The position numbers were made by a program, and so were the translations under genes. Source: an uncultured Rhodopila sp. (GTDB lineage Bacteria > Pseudomonadota > Alphaproteobacteria > Acetobacterales > Acetobacteraceae). From it: a DNA stretch of 64,000 bases. Below the pieces are notes generated by a model. The model did no database searches. It was not told where the DNA came from and saw only the letters and a program-made list of their open reading frames with translations. Positions 28,229-36,347 of this stretch are shown piece after piece. Where the stretch lies: positions 1-64,000 of the forward strand of contig NZ_CAIWTY010000008.1 of NCBI RefSeq assembly GCF_903915725.1, written 5' to 3'. Within the stretch, counting starts at the first letter, position 1. Each line of letters opens with the position of its first letter.

Positions 28229-28267
28229 TGGTCGGTGCGGCGGGGTTCGAACCCACGACCCCCAGTC
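28229..28267 (-). tRNA. Isolated 3' end of a tRNA gene (partial, attachment-site-like)
   Basis: Reading the minus strand, the segment ends in CGCACCG-A-CCA (acceptor 3' strand 28233-28239, discriminator 28232, encoded CCA 28229-28231). It has a complete T-arm (stem 28240-28244 with 28252-28256, loop TTCGAAC) and a variable-region GGGGGTC. The CCGACCA end and GGGGTCGTGGGTTCGAA style fit tRNA-Pro. No D-arm, no anticodon arm and no acceptor 5' strand follow, so it is a fragment, as left by an integrase that uses a tRNA 3' end as attachment site. Confidence 0.75.
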
Positions 28268-28370
28268 CACCTGTCACGGGAGCGGCCATTCCGGGAGCGG
28301 ACACAAAACGAAATAGCGCGCGATTTCATGGGACTATCGTATCTCGTCGTTGCTCGACCGCAAGTGACGT

Positions 28371-28559
28371 GCCGGCAAAATCCTCGGACACCGGCGGGCA
28401 TCGACCACCGAGCGCTACGGCCATCCGGCGCCCAATCAAGCAAAATTTGTACCGGATCTCGCTGCGGAGCGGCCGTCGGAAATGCCCGGCGGCGGCCGTA
28501 CGATCTCTACGAACCTGCTCTCTGACTCCGCCGCGATACGAGGCGGGTCGGCGGGCTGA
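28371..28559 (+). pseudogene. C-terminal remnant of a tyrosine recombinase (integrase)
   Basis: Read from 28371, the frame gives GKILGHRRASTTERYGHP and runs to a TGA at 28557. LGHRRxSTTxRYxH is the last catalytic block of tyrosine recombinases: the histidine of LGH and the nucleophilic tyrosine of ERYGH. Upstream in the same frame a TGA (just before 28368) cuts it off and no start or Arg-box is seen, so only about 60 residues survive. It lies 100 bp from the tRNA fragment, the usual integrase-attachment geometry. Confidence 0.7.
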
Positions 28560-28567
28560 CGGGCTCG

Positions 28568-28756
28568 TCATGGGCCGGTAGGTTCGTGCTGAAGCTTCTC
28601 GCGATCCCCGGCCAGGACGGCTGTCAACCCTTGCTGAATGGTCTCGACCTTATGTTCCACCAGCCCGGCGGTCCGCGTGCCGGCGGAGCAGGCGGCAAAG
28701 CGCTCCGTCAGCCGAAGCGCCCGGTCGGTCTGGCCCGGCAGCCGCGTTCCGTTTAC
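28568..28756 (-). pseudogene. Decayed IS1380-type transposase fragment
   Basis: The minus-strand frame ends TDRALRLTERFAAC...LVEHKVETIQQ...LQHEPTGP. This fits the conserved N-terminal block of IS1380-family transposases (DRxLxLTxRLAACFxDxR...xEHxxEELxxQRxxGLALGYEDLNDHxxLRxDP), with the GYEDLND segment degraded. No inverted repeats or remaining catalytic residues are seen. I compared from memory only. Confidence 0.5.
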
Positions 28757-29166
28757 CGCCGACCAAGCAGCCGGTGATGTTTTGCAGCGAGATTGAGAGG
28801 GTTGTTTCGCTGCGCACACAGTTCGACGCATTGAGCGCCTTTGACGGCGGGTTCCGAGGATGCCGTTATTGCCGATATTGCCCGACGGGATAGCCGTACA
28901 GACGGGCAGGCTGCAGACCGGCGTGGTGTTCCATAGGCGCTTGAAACTCGCCGAATACGCTAGCATCGATACACCTTTTGCTACCGTCAGCCACAATAAG
29001 AAATAATCCGACATTATTTTTCTTGATCAGAATTCGCTTAAACGTTGATTATTACTGTCATGTGAGGCAGGTTCCTCCCGGCGACTGGTTAGCGAACAAT
29101 CCGCTCTCGGCGTGATCGCATCCTGACCCGTAATGGACTCGTATAGTTATCCTAGTGAGTAAGTAA
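28757..29166. other. Non-coding spacer before the beta-helix gene
   Basis: No convincing gene. The last 180 bp are AT-rich (e.g. 28990-29060) compared with the surrounding chromosome and probably carry the promoter for the beta-helix gene. No clear ribosome-binding site precedes the ATG at 29167 (TAGTGAGTAAGTAA). Confidence 0.5.
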
Positions 29167-31026
29167 ATGGCAACTAATTCTAATGGATATGTATCCATAA
29201 CATCGTATGGCGCGATCGGAGACGGCGTCACCAACAACACGACCGCGATTCAGAACGCCCTTAATTACGCCGCAGCCAATGGCCTGGCGGTCTATGTCCC
29301 GGCCGGTACTTTCGCTTACTCTGGGACGCTGACCGACAACGGTGTCGCCTTCTACGGTGCCGGAACGAGTTCGATCCTGAAGGCTCTCAACGGTGCGCAG
29401 GAGGCGCTCACGCTGACAGGCAACGACGCTTCCGTTTCCAACCTGCAGATCGACGGCACCGGCTCAACCCGCCTCAGCAACCCTCAATCATGCGCCGTCC
29501 TGGCCTATCAGGCCACAAATTACACCATCCAAAACGTTCTGATTAATGGCTCTTCAAGCGGCGGCATCATGTCGCAGGACAGCAGCTACGGCAGCGTGCT
29601 GAACAATACCGTCGAAAATACGCTGGCCGATTCGATAACGTCGATCGACGGCTCCAATAACATCACTATTACGGGCAACCGAATCCTGAATTCCGGGGAC
29701 GACGGAATTTCGATCGTCAGCTATGTCGGTTCCCCCATCGTCCACGACATCACCGAGGCAGGCAATACCGTCATCGGCAACAACTGGGGCCGCGGCATGT
29801 CCGTGGTGGGCGGCGACAACATCCAGATCAGCGGCAACAACATCCAGGGCGGCACATCCGGCGACGCGGGCATCTACATTGCCGCGGAAAGCGAGTGGAA
29901 TACCCAGGGCGTCGCCAACGTTACGGTCAACGCAAACACGCTGATCAACGCGGGCGGCGCGCCGAGCGGCACCGGGCAGGGGGCCGTGACCGTCTACAAC
30001 TCGCAAGGTTCAGCCTACGCGATCAGCGGCGTCACGATTAACGGCAACCAGATCGACAATCCGCTATCACAGGCCTTCCAGTTCGTCGGCAATGGAGTCG
30101 AAACGGTCCAGGTCACGAACAACACCGACTACACGTCGGGCTCGAGCCTCGTCTCCAACGGCAACCCCTCCGCCGGGATCACCTACTCCGGCAACACCAT
30201 GCTGCCCACATCGAGCTACACAACGCCTTTGGTCGCGAGTGGCGGCGGCGTTTCGAGCGTGCCAAGCACCACGGGCAGCAGCACGGGCAGCAGCACGGGC
30301 AGCACCACGGTCAGCAGCCCGACCGGTTCGCCTGACACAATCGTATTCAAAGTCTCCGGCGATGGCAGCCCGACATTCACCGCCTTCGTCGACGGCAAGC
30401 AGGTGGGCGGCCTGAACACGGTGACCGCTCCGCACAACACGGGTCAGACGCAGAGCGTTTCGCTCACCGGCAACTTCGGGCTCAACACAGCCGGGACGCA
30501 CACGGTCAGCCTGCAGTTTGACAATCCCGGCACCAACACGGCGCTCTACGTCGCGTCGGCCACCGCCGACGGCAATGTCATGGCGGGCACCACGGCTGTG
30601 AACACGGCCTCGGCAGGACACAGCGACCCGAACGACGCGCCCATGCTCAGCGCGGGCAGTCTCACATTTTCCGAGACCGTCGATGCGTTCACGATCAAGG
30701 CCGCGGCTGACGGAAACGCAACATTCAAGTTCATTTTGGACGGACGGCAGGTCGGGGGCGAACAAACAGTGACGGCTGCGCACAACCTTGGGCAGTGGGA
30801 AAACATCTCCATTGCTGGAGCATTCGGGCTGGGTAGTGCGGGGACGAATACACTCGCGATACAATTCGACGACCCCGGCGCGAATACGGCGCTCTATGTC
30901 GGATCGGTGACAGAAAACGGACACTTGATGGCCGGCATCAGTGGCGTCAACACCGCCTCCCTCGGCCACACCGACCCAAGCGACGCGCCGATGCTTGGCG
31001 CCGGGACGCTGACATTCAAGTTTTGA
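29167..31026 (+). CDS. Right-handed beta-helix protein (pectate-lyase superfamily) with tandem C-terminal carbohydrate-binding-like repeats
   Basis: 619 aa, no signal peptide. Residues about 10-360 form a parallel beta-helix starting with the pectate-lyase-3-like VSITSYGAIGDGVTNNTTAIQ and rich in Asn-ladder repeats (NNITITGNRI, DNIQISGNNI). A Ser/Thr/Gly linker (GSSTGSSTGSTT) follows, then two similar modules of about 115 residues that each contain F.VSGDG/AADGN...DG(K/R)QVGG...GQ...GNFGL/GAFGL..AGT and end NTAS.GH(S/T)DP.DAPML.AG.LTF. These resemble calcium-dependent CBM60/xylan-binding modules. It probably acts on, or binds, the polysaccharide made by the locus. Lack of a Sec signal suggests type I secretion; unproven. 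Confidence 0.8.
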   Translation: MATNSNGYVSITSYGAIGDGVTNNTTAIQNALNYAAANGLAVYVPAGTFAYSGTLTDNGVAFYGAGTSSILKALNGAQEALTLTGNDASVSNLQIDGTGSTRLSNPQSCAVLAYQATNYTIQNVLINGSSSGGIMSQDSSYGSVLNNTVENTLADSITSIDGSNNITITGNRILNSGDDGISIVSYVGSPIVHDITEAGNTVIGNNWGRGMSVVGGDNIQISGNNIQGGTSGDAGIYIAAESEWNTQGVANVTVNANTLINAGGAPSGTGQGAVTVYNSQGSAYAISGVTINGNQIDNPLSQAFQFVGNGVETVQVTNNTDYTSGSSLVSNGNPSAGITYSGNTMLPTSSYTTPLVASGGGVSSVPSTTGSSTGSSTGSTTVSSPTGSPDTIVFKVSGDGSPTFTAFVDGKQVGGLNTVTAPHNTGQTQSVSLTGNFGLNTAGTHTVSLQFDNPGTNTALYVASATADGNVMAGTTAVNTASAGHSDPNDAPMLSAGSLTFSETVDAFTIKAAADGNATFKFILDGRQVGGEQTVTAAHNLGQWENISIAGAFGLGSAGTNTLAIQFDDPGANTALYVGSVTENGHLMAGISGVNTASLGHTDPSDAPMLGAGTLTFKF

Positions 31027-31043
31027 GCGTAGCCCACCTCGAA

Positions 31044-31071
31044 GCCTCGGCACGAAACAGCGTGCCGAGGC
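31044..31071. terminator. Bidirectional hairpin terminator
   Basis: GCCTCGGCAC and GTGCCGAGGC form a perfect 10-bp stem with an 8-nt loop between the stop of the beta-helix gene (31026) and the stop of the convergent flippase gene (31082). The position suits a terminator for both strands. No long T-run. Confidence 0.7.
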
Positions 31072-31081
31072 TGCCCGCGCG

Positions 31082-32581
31082 TTATACGGGGGCATCGAAT
31101 TTCTTCCCCTGGAACACCATCATTCTGATCGCGATCAAATCCTCGCCCACCCGTCGCCGGTCAACGATCACCAGCATCACGCCTGCCACGGCCATCGAGA
31201 CCGTGATTGACGCCAGGACCCCCCAGATATCCGGATGTCCGGACGACAGCAGTGTCCTGCACAACAGGGCGGCTACGGTCGAACAGAGCAACGGCCCCGC
31301 CAGGTGGCGGACTACCGCCATCGGCCGCACCCCAATCAGCCGAGCGGGCAGAAAGACGCCAGCCACGCCCCAAATGACGTTAATCACACCAATACAGATC
31401 ACCGCCCCGGGCAACCCGAGCACAGGTGCCGCGGCGATAGCGAGCACACGGGCCACCGAAACGATGATGCTCATCCAAAAGCTGATGGCGCTGCGGCCAT
31501 AGGCATAGAGCAGCGCCATGCTCTGCGTTCCGATGACCGCCACCGCGTAGCTGGGCAGTAGAATCGAAACGGTTGGGGCGGCGGCGCTCCAGGCTGAACC
31601 GAGCATGATCGGAACAAGCCGGTCCGCCGAGACCGCGATCAACAGGGTGGTAGGGAACAGCAACAAAGCGAGCACCCGCGTCACGCGGTAATAGCTCTGC
31701 ACCGCCTCGTCACTGTCTTGCCGCAGGGCGATGATATACAAGCTCGTCCAGGCCGGATTGCTGACCGCCTCGCAAATGAAGCGGGCAATCTGATTGCCGA
31801 AGCTGTAGGCGCCGAGAAGCGGTGCGCCAAGGGTCCGGCTGATCAGCGCATTCTCCAACTGCCGCCCTCCGAAGTCGGCGAGCCGGATGCCCATCATGAC
31901 GCTTCCAATCCCAAGGTACGGGGCCACGGATTGAAGCCGGAAACGCAACCGCGGGCGGCGTGGCGAGGCGATATTCAGAACGAGCGCGCGGACGCCGTAG
32001 ACGCTCAGGTATTGCGCAACCAGGCTCCAGACCCCCGCCCCCCCGAACGCGAGGGCGAGTCCGACAGCGACACCCGTAACGTTGGAGATAAGGTCCGCGG
32101 CGGCAACGGCACCCAGGCGCGCTTCGCGCATAAGCCGGGCGTTCGGCAGAATAGCTGCGCCTATGAAGAAAAGACTGCCCGACAGGACAACCATGACCAT
32201 CGGCAACCGCGGCTCGTTCGACAATCCGGCCAGGACGAACGACCAGACCGAAACCAAAGCCGCCAATACGGTGCAGAGGCCGCACACGGCCCAAAAGGCT
32301 GTAGACCACACGTCTTCCGAGGAGTCGGCTTCGCGCGCCAGTGATACGGCCAAACCGCTGTCCGCCAGCATTTGGAGGAAGGCGATCGTCGGCAAGGCGA
32401 GGGCGTAAAGTCCGAACTCCTCCGGCCCGAGGAGGCGCGCCACCACCGGCAGGACTACAAGCTGAAGCGCTCCCTTGAGCAGGCCGGAAAACCCGACGGC
32501 AAGCGCGCCATAGGCGACGCGGCGCGTCGTGAACGTCGCTTGCGACTGCTCGCAAGTCGGAACAGAGGGGTCATTAGACAA
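31082..32581 (-). CDS. Polysaccharide flippase, Wzx-like (MOP superfamily)
   Basis: 499 aa with about 13-14 hydrophobic segments. N-terminal VAYGALAVGFSGLLKGALQLVVLPVVARLLGPEEFGLYALALP is the standard polysaccharide biosynthesis protein signature. It would flip lipid-linked repeat units across the inner membrane. The only in-frame upstream start is a TTG at 32581; no strong ribosome-binding site was found, so the start is uncertain by a few codons. It follows the GT2 gene on the same strand (41-bp gap), a probable two-gene transcript. Confidence 0.88.
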   Translation of the reverse strand: MSNDPSVPTCEQSQATFTTRRVAYGALAVGFSGLLKGALQLVVLPVVARLLGPEEFGLYALALPTIAFLQMLADSGLAVSLAREADSSEDVWSTAFWAVCGLCTVLAALVSVWSFVLAGLSNEPRLPMVMVVLSGSLFFIGAAILPNARLMREARLGAVAAADLISNVTGVAVGLALAFGGAGVWSLVAQYLSVYGVRALVLNIASPRRPRLRFRLQSVAPYLGIGSVMMGIRLADFGGRQLENALISRTLGAPLLGAYSFGNQIARFICEAVSNPAWTSLYIIALRQDSDEAVQSYYRVTRVLALLLFPTTLLIAVSADRLVPIMLGSAWSAAAPTVSILLPSYAVAVIGTQSMALLYAYGRSAISFWMSIIVSVARVLAIAAAPVLGLPGAVICIGVINVIWGVAGVFLPARLIGVRPMAVVRHLAGPLLCSTVAALLCRTLLSSGHPDIWGVLASITVSMAVAGVMLVIVDRRRVGEDLIAIRMMVFQGKKFDAPV

Positions 32582-32622
32582 CTGGACAGGTCCCGGGTTT
32601 GAAGGTACGCTCGTCCGAGTGG

Positions 32623-33510
32623 CTATCGGATCTCGGCCAGCAGCACGCGCTGCGGATCAATGTTGCCGGCGGCGATATCTTTGAGGCCCATCCAGTTTCC
32701 ACGCAGGCGGCCCCGGCGATCAATCCACGGTTCCGGAACAAAGGCGCGCAAATGATTTGCCAGAAGGTTGCCGATCATGATGCGGGCGGCGTGACCCGGT
32801 TGCATCGTTCCTTTGCGGACCAGGTAGACCGGATTGACGATCTGCGAGAAGCCAAGCCTCACCCCTGAACTGCGCGCTGCCGTGACGCCGCGATGCACGC
32901 CCGCCAGGGCGTTGGTCTTGACGATCCGACCTTTCGCCCGAAGACGGGCCGAGAAATCGACGTCCTCCTGCCAGCCATACAGTGGCAGATTCTCATCGAA
33001 CCTCGTGTCACCGATCGCGGCCGAACGGAAGGCCATTGTGCATCCATATGTAGTGCGCAGATCACTTTCGATGTTAAGTAGGAATGGCGTTCGCCTGTCG
33101 AAAGCGGTGACAATTTCCAAGGCGCGCTGATATCGCAGCCCGCCCGTCTGAACGCCATCCGCGAGAACGAGGCCGGTCGCACCCACGACATCACTGTAGT
33201 CTCGGAACAGACTGGCGGTGGCGCTTACAGCATGTACGGTGGGAATGTAGTCGTCATCGAAGAAGACGATGACGTCGCTTTGGTCGATGATGAGTTCAAG
33301 TCCGCGATTGCGTTGCATGGCAAGCCCTCTCGGGCCCATCACGACGCGTGTTCCGGCCGGCAGATTCGACGGCAGGTCTGCCTGGCTTTCCACGGACAGA
33401 ACGATGGCGGACGGCGGACGAGATTGCCGAACGAGGCAGTCCAGTAGATGCGAGCTCTCCTCAGGCCGACCGACCGTTGCAACGACGATGGCGACGCGCA
33501 TGTCTGGCAA
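32623..33510 (-). CDS. Family 2 glycosyltransferase
   Basis: 295 aa, GT-A fold. Nucleotide-sugar binding start (MRVAIVVATVGRPEESSHLLDCLVRQ), DDD motif in VFFDDDYIP (DXD metal site) and WQEDVDFSARLRAKG with the ED pair expected for the catalytic base. It has no transmembrane segment apart from possible amphipathic helices. It probably adds one sugar to the lipid-linked intermediate. It is first on the minus strand, upstream of the Wzx-like gene. Confidence 0.9.
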   Translation of the reverse strand: MPDMRVAIVVATVGRPEESSHLLDCLVRQSRPPSAIVLSVESQADLPSNLPAGTRVVMGPRGLAMQRNRGLELIIDQSDVIVFFDDDYIPTVHAVSATASLFRDYSDVVGATGLVLADGVQTGGLRYQRALEIVTAFDRRTPFLLNIESDLRTTYGCTMAFRSAAIGDTRFDENLPLYGWQEDVDFSARLRAKGRIVKTNALAGVHRGVTAARSSGVRLGFSQIVNPVYLVRKGTMQPGHAARIMIGNLLANHLRAFVPEPWIDRRGRLRGNWMGLKDIAAGNIDPQRVLLAEIR

Positions 33511-34843
33511 GCGATCATACTCCCTTTCAGGGCGGCGGCCTCATACAGCTGGCGGCCGCGTAATCGTGACGCCCCATGGACACGTCGGACAAAACAACAC
33601 CCCACCCAGCTATGCAAGTTAACGAAAGCCCGGCGACGAGGTGAGTTAGCCTGATTAGTATCGACTCTGCATCCGGAGTTGTAAGTTCCAACTAAAACGT
33701 GATGACAAAAGCCGCATCTGGTAGCTGTGGGCTGCTTTGATACAATCCAGCGTCGATGGCGAGATCGATCTATTGCGCTCCGGTTGTTTGCGTCGACGTG
33801 TGCAACCACGCGATATCCGGCGAGACGCCACGCCGCACTGGCTGCTTCCCGCCGAAAACGTGACCGCGGTGCACGCGACTTCTTGCATGGATACGGCGCT
33901 CTCCAGTCCGCCCGGTGCAACAAGCACCTGTAGCGTCATCTTACTCCCGGACCGACGTTTAGCCAACCGGTTCACGCCCCCGGTTCCAGCGGAGCGCCGG
34001 GCCAATCGACATAGAGCGTTGAGTCGCCACCCCTGCCATCAAGTTCATGCGACCTAATCACTTTCGGCTTCGGAACGCTTTCGGGCAGGCAGGCGCTGCA
34101 CGTAGGCGGCGGCTTTCTCCGGGCCGGTCCGGACCCGGGATCGGAACTGCGCGAGATTTCGCAAGCCGGCTGCATGTCACAGTTCGCCGATAACTGAAAG
34201 TTGTGATGGCAGATCAAGGCACTCAATCTACAAAGATGAGCCAACGGGGCAGATACGAGGGCTAGTTGGAATCATGCAACCATCGCTTGGGATTAGTACC
34301 GTCCCCAGTCGCTTAACCACCGGATTTGCAATGCGAATCGGCTGGATGCGGGAAAATGGTTTCCGAGTCCGCGGTTCCTTGAGAAGCGTGTTTTCATGAA
34401 CATAAAAGTTGAACGCCGGGCGCTTGGCGGCAACTTGAGGTCGCGGGCTACGTGCAGATATGGGGAAATGACCTGCCGTCGAATGCGACCGCAGCATTCG
34501 CGAATGAGCTCCGGTTCGAAGAGTAAGGCTGACTGGCTATGATCGCCGGAGTATACGCGTCCGGCGTAGGCCGGACCTGCCTCTTTTCGATGAGATGCCG
34601 GAGCATCGCCTCATCCTGTGCGTAGACATGACACTCGCAGAGCCGGAGCCGATCGTTGCGGAAGAACTGGAAAAAACCTGCACACTGCCGAGCTCGGCCC
34701 GCCCGCAGGTATCGTGGAATAAACTGCTAACGTTCTGATCGTCGAAATCGCCGTTGACAAAGGGTTTGTTGGTACTCTAACGGGATGATCAATTAAGTCG
34801 ATCGGGTTCAGTTTCGTTTCACTCGGTCAAATACAACCTCAAC
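33511..34843. other. 1.3-kb gap without a convincing gene
   Basis: Only short frames without ribosome-binding sites are open. On the minus strand near 34,600-34,690 a short translation (FFQFFRNDRLRLCECHVYAQ) recalls the end of SnoaL/NTF2-like proteins but shifts frame upstream, so at most it is a relic. AT content is somewhat higher than in the chromosome on the left. The segment before 34844 should hold the promoter of the FemAB-like gene. Confidence 0.5.
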
Positions 34844-35923
34844 ATGCCGCAATCTGATCGGAACGGATATGTCACTGTGAAGATGGCCGCGTCGCCGCAA
34901 CAACATCTTGCGAAATCCGGCGAGTTTCCGGATCCCTTCGCAATCGATGCCGTTTCGCATTCCACAGTCTCAGCGCCGCGGCAGCCGCGGAGTGCGGACC
35001 CTCTGGCCCCGGCCAGACGCTTGTTCCAGGAGCGATGGTGGCTCGATGCGGCGACAAACCATACGATTGAGTCGGTGGAACTGTCCTGGGACGGCTTGCC
35101 TGTAGGCTCACTTTCGTTTTATCGAAAGCGGCGTCACGGCATATGCCATCTCAACATGCCGCCGCTTACTCGCAGCCTGGGGCCGATCGTCACGCCGCCT
35201 GCGTCGAGTCCCGTCGTGCGGGCGCAGAATGTCAGGCGAATCGTGCGCGAGCTGATTGCCCTGTTACCGCCCCACGACCGGTTCCATCAGGTGCTGGATC
35301 CGACCGATGAATCGTTGATTGCGTTTTCTCTCGCCGGATGCCTTGTTTTTTCCGCCTTCACATTCCGCATTCCGCGGCCCGTTGACCCGCAAGTCGTGCT
35401 GCGCGGCGTAGAACCGCGGGTTCGCCGGCTTATCAAGTCGGGCAGTCAGGGAACCACGTTCGAGCAGCATCTGGATATAGAGCGGTTCATCCGACTCTCT
35501 CTGCTCGATCGGCCGGAGGGGCGGAATAAGCTCGACTTCTCCGCATTGCGGCGACTCTTTGCAGCCTGCGTCGAACGGCAACAGAGCGTGATTCTCACGG
35601 CGGTCGATCGCTCAGGCCAGGATATTGCTGCGGTTGTTCTGATTTGGGATGCCGAAACCCTCTATTACTGGGTGCCAGCGCGCAACAGAGAGCTTGCCGG
35701 CAGCGGCGCCGGACCGGCGATGATCTTGGAATCGATAAAGGTCGCGTCTTCCCTCAACCGTACTTTCGATTTCGACGGGTATCAGTCTGTTGAAACCGCG
35801 CGCCTCTTTTCAGGCTTTGGCATCGCGCCCATCCAGCGGCCAATGGTGATCCGCTTCAGTGCGCCCGGCCGCTTGCTGGAAGCGACCTGGCCGCGCATGC
35901 TGATCCCCCCCTACCTCCGGTAG
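34844..35923 (+). CDS. FemAB/BioF2-like GNAT acyltransferase of the exopolysaccharide locus
   Basis: 359 aa. The C-terminal half has the GNAT-like FemAB layout: LIKSGSQGTTFEQHLDIERFIRL, AAVVLIWDAETLYYWVPARNRELAGSGAGPAMILESIKVA and the final FDFDGYQSVETARLFSGFGI, equivalent to the peptidoglycan-bridge/'acetyltransferase' domains found next to exopolysaccharide genes. Aminoacyl or acyl transfer to a sugar amine is the usual role. The first 60 residues are Pro/Ser-rich and not conserved. A degenerate duplicate of its 3' end follows (36,103-36,310). Confidence 0.8.
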   Translation: MPQSDRNGYVTVKMAASPQQHLAKSGEFPDPFAIDAVSHSTVSAPRQPRSADPLAPARRLFQERWWLDAATNHTIESVELSWDGLPVGSLSFYRKRRHGICHLNMPPLTRSLGPIVTPPASSPVVRAQNVRRIVRELIALLPPHDRFHQVLDPTDESLIAFSLAGCLVFSAFTFRIPRPVDPQVVLRGVEPRVRRLIKSGSQGTTFEQHLDIERFIRLSLLDRPEGRNKLDFSALRRLFAACVERQQSVILTAVDRSGQDIAAVVLIWDAETLYYWVPARNRELAGSGAGPAMILESIKVASSLNRTFDFDGYQSVETARLFSGFGIAPIQRPMVIRFSAPGRLLEATWPRMLIPPYLR

Positions 35924-36102
35924 CCTTCCGAATGTCGCTGGCCACGAGCCGCGGAAACAAAGTCTGATTCCTGTGCCGCGCGAAAGTCACGGTGATCTGC
36001 CGTGACTTGAATATCTTCGGTATTTGCGCAAACAAACAGGTTGCGGCTTGATTAGCGTTTACACCGCTATCCAGCCCGCTAGAAGCGGATCCCCGACGGC
36101 CC

Positions 36103-36310
36103 GCAACGGTGGTGTGTCCAAACGGCTATCAGTCCGCTGAAAACGTGCGGCTCTACTCCGTTGTGGCAGCGGGGCCAGGCCGGTTGCTGGAAGCGAGGCG
36201 GCCATAAAGGCTGATCCCGTCGACCTGCGGTAGCCTCCCCAACGAGGCTGCCCGCAAGAGCCTCAGAAAGAATGCCAATCCCCTGACGTGCGACAATCAC
36301 GGTGAAATCT
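36103..36310 (+). repeat. Degenerate partial duplication of the 3' end of the FemAB-like gene
   Basis: GGCTATCAGTCCGCTGAAAA at 36124-36143 mirrors GGGTATCAGTCTGTTGAAAC in the gene (35777-35796). The next part (GCCAGGCCGGTTGCTGGAAGC, then GGCCATAAAGGCTGATCCC and CTGCGGTAGCCT) copies the last codons APGRLLEATWPRMLIPPYLR and the stop. The region after the stop is shared as well (AAAG...CACGGTGA). An internal block of about 30 bp is missing and a TAA interrupts. It is a decayed tandem copy, not a gene. Confidence 0.75.
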
Positions 36311-36347
36311 CTTCGTCCGGATTGTCGCGCTGTAGTTTTCTCGTTTT

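Noticed and set aside
28210-28581. Frame beginning with VGAAGFEPTTPS
   Set aside because: The peptide comes from reading the antisense of the tRNA T-arm, a well-known annotation artefact. The integrase remnant is in a different frame.
34600-34690. Possible SnoaL/NTF2-like protein
   Set aside because: Only about 30 residues fit and the frame shifts upstream, so it is not supportable as a gene.
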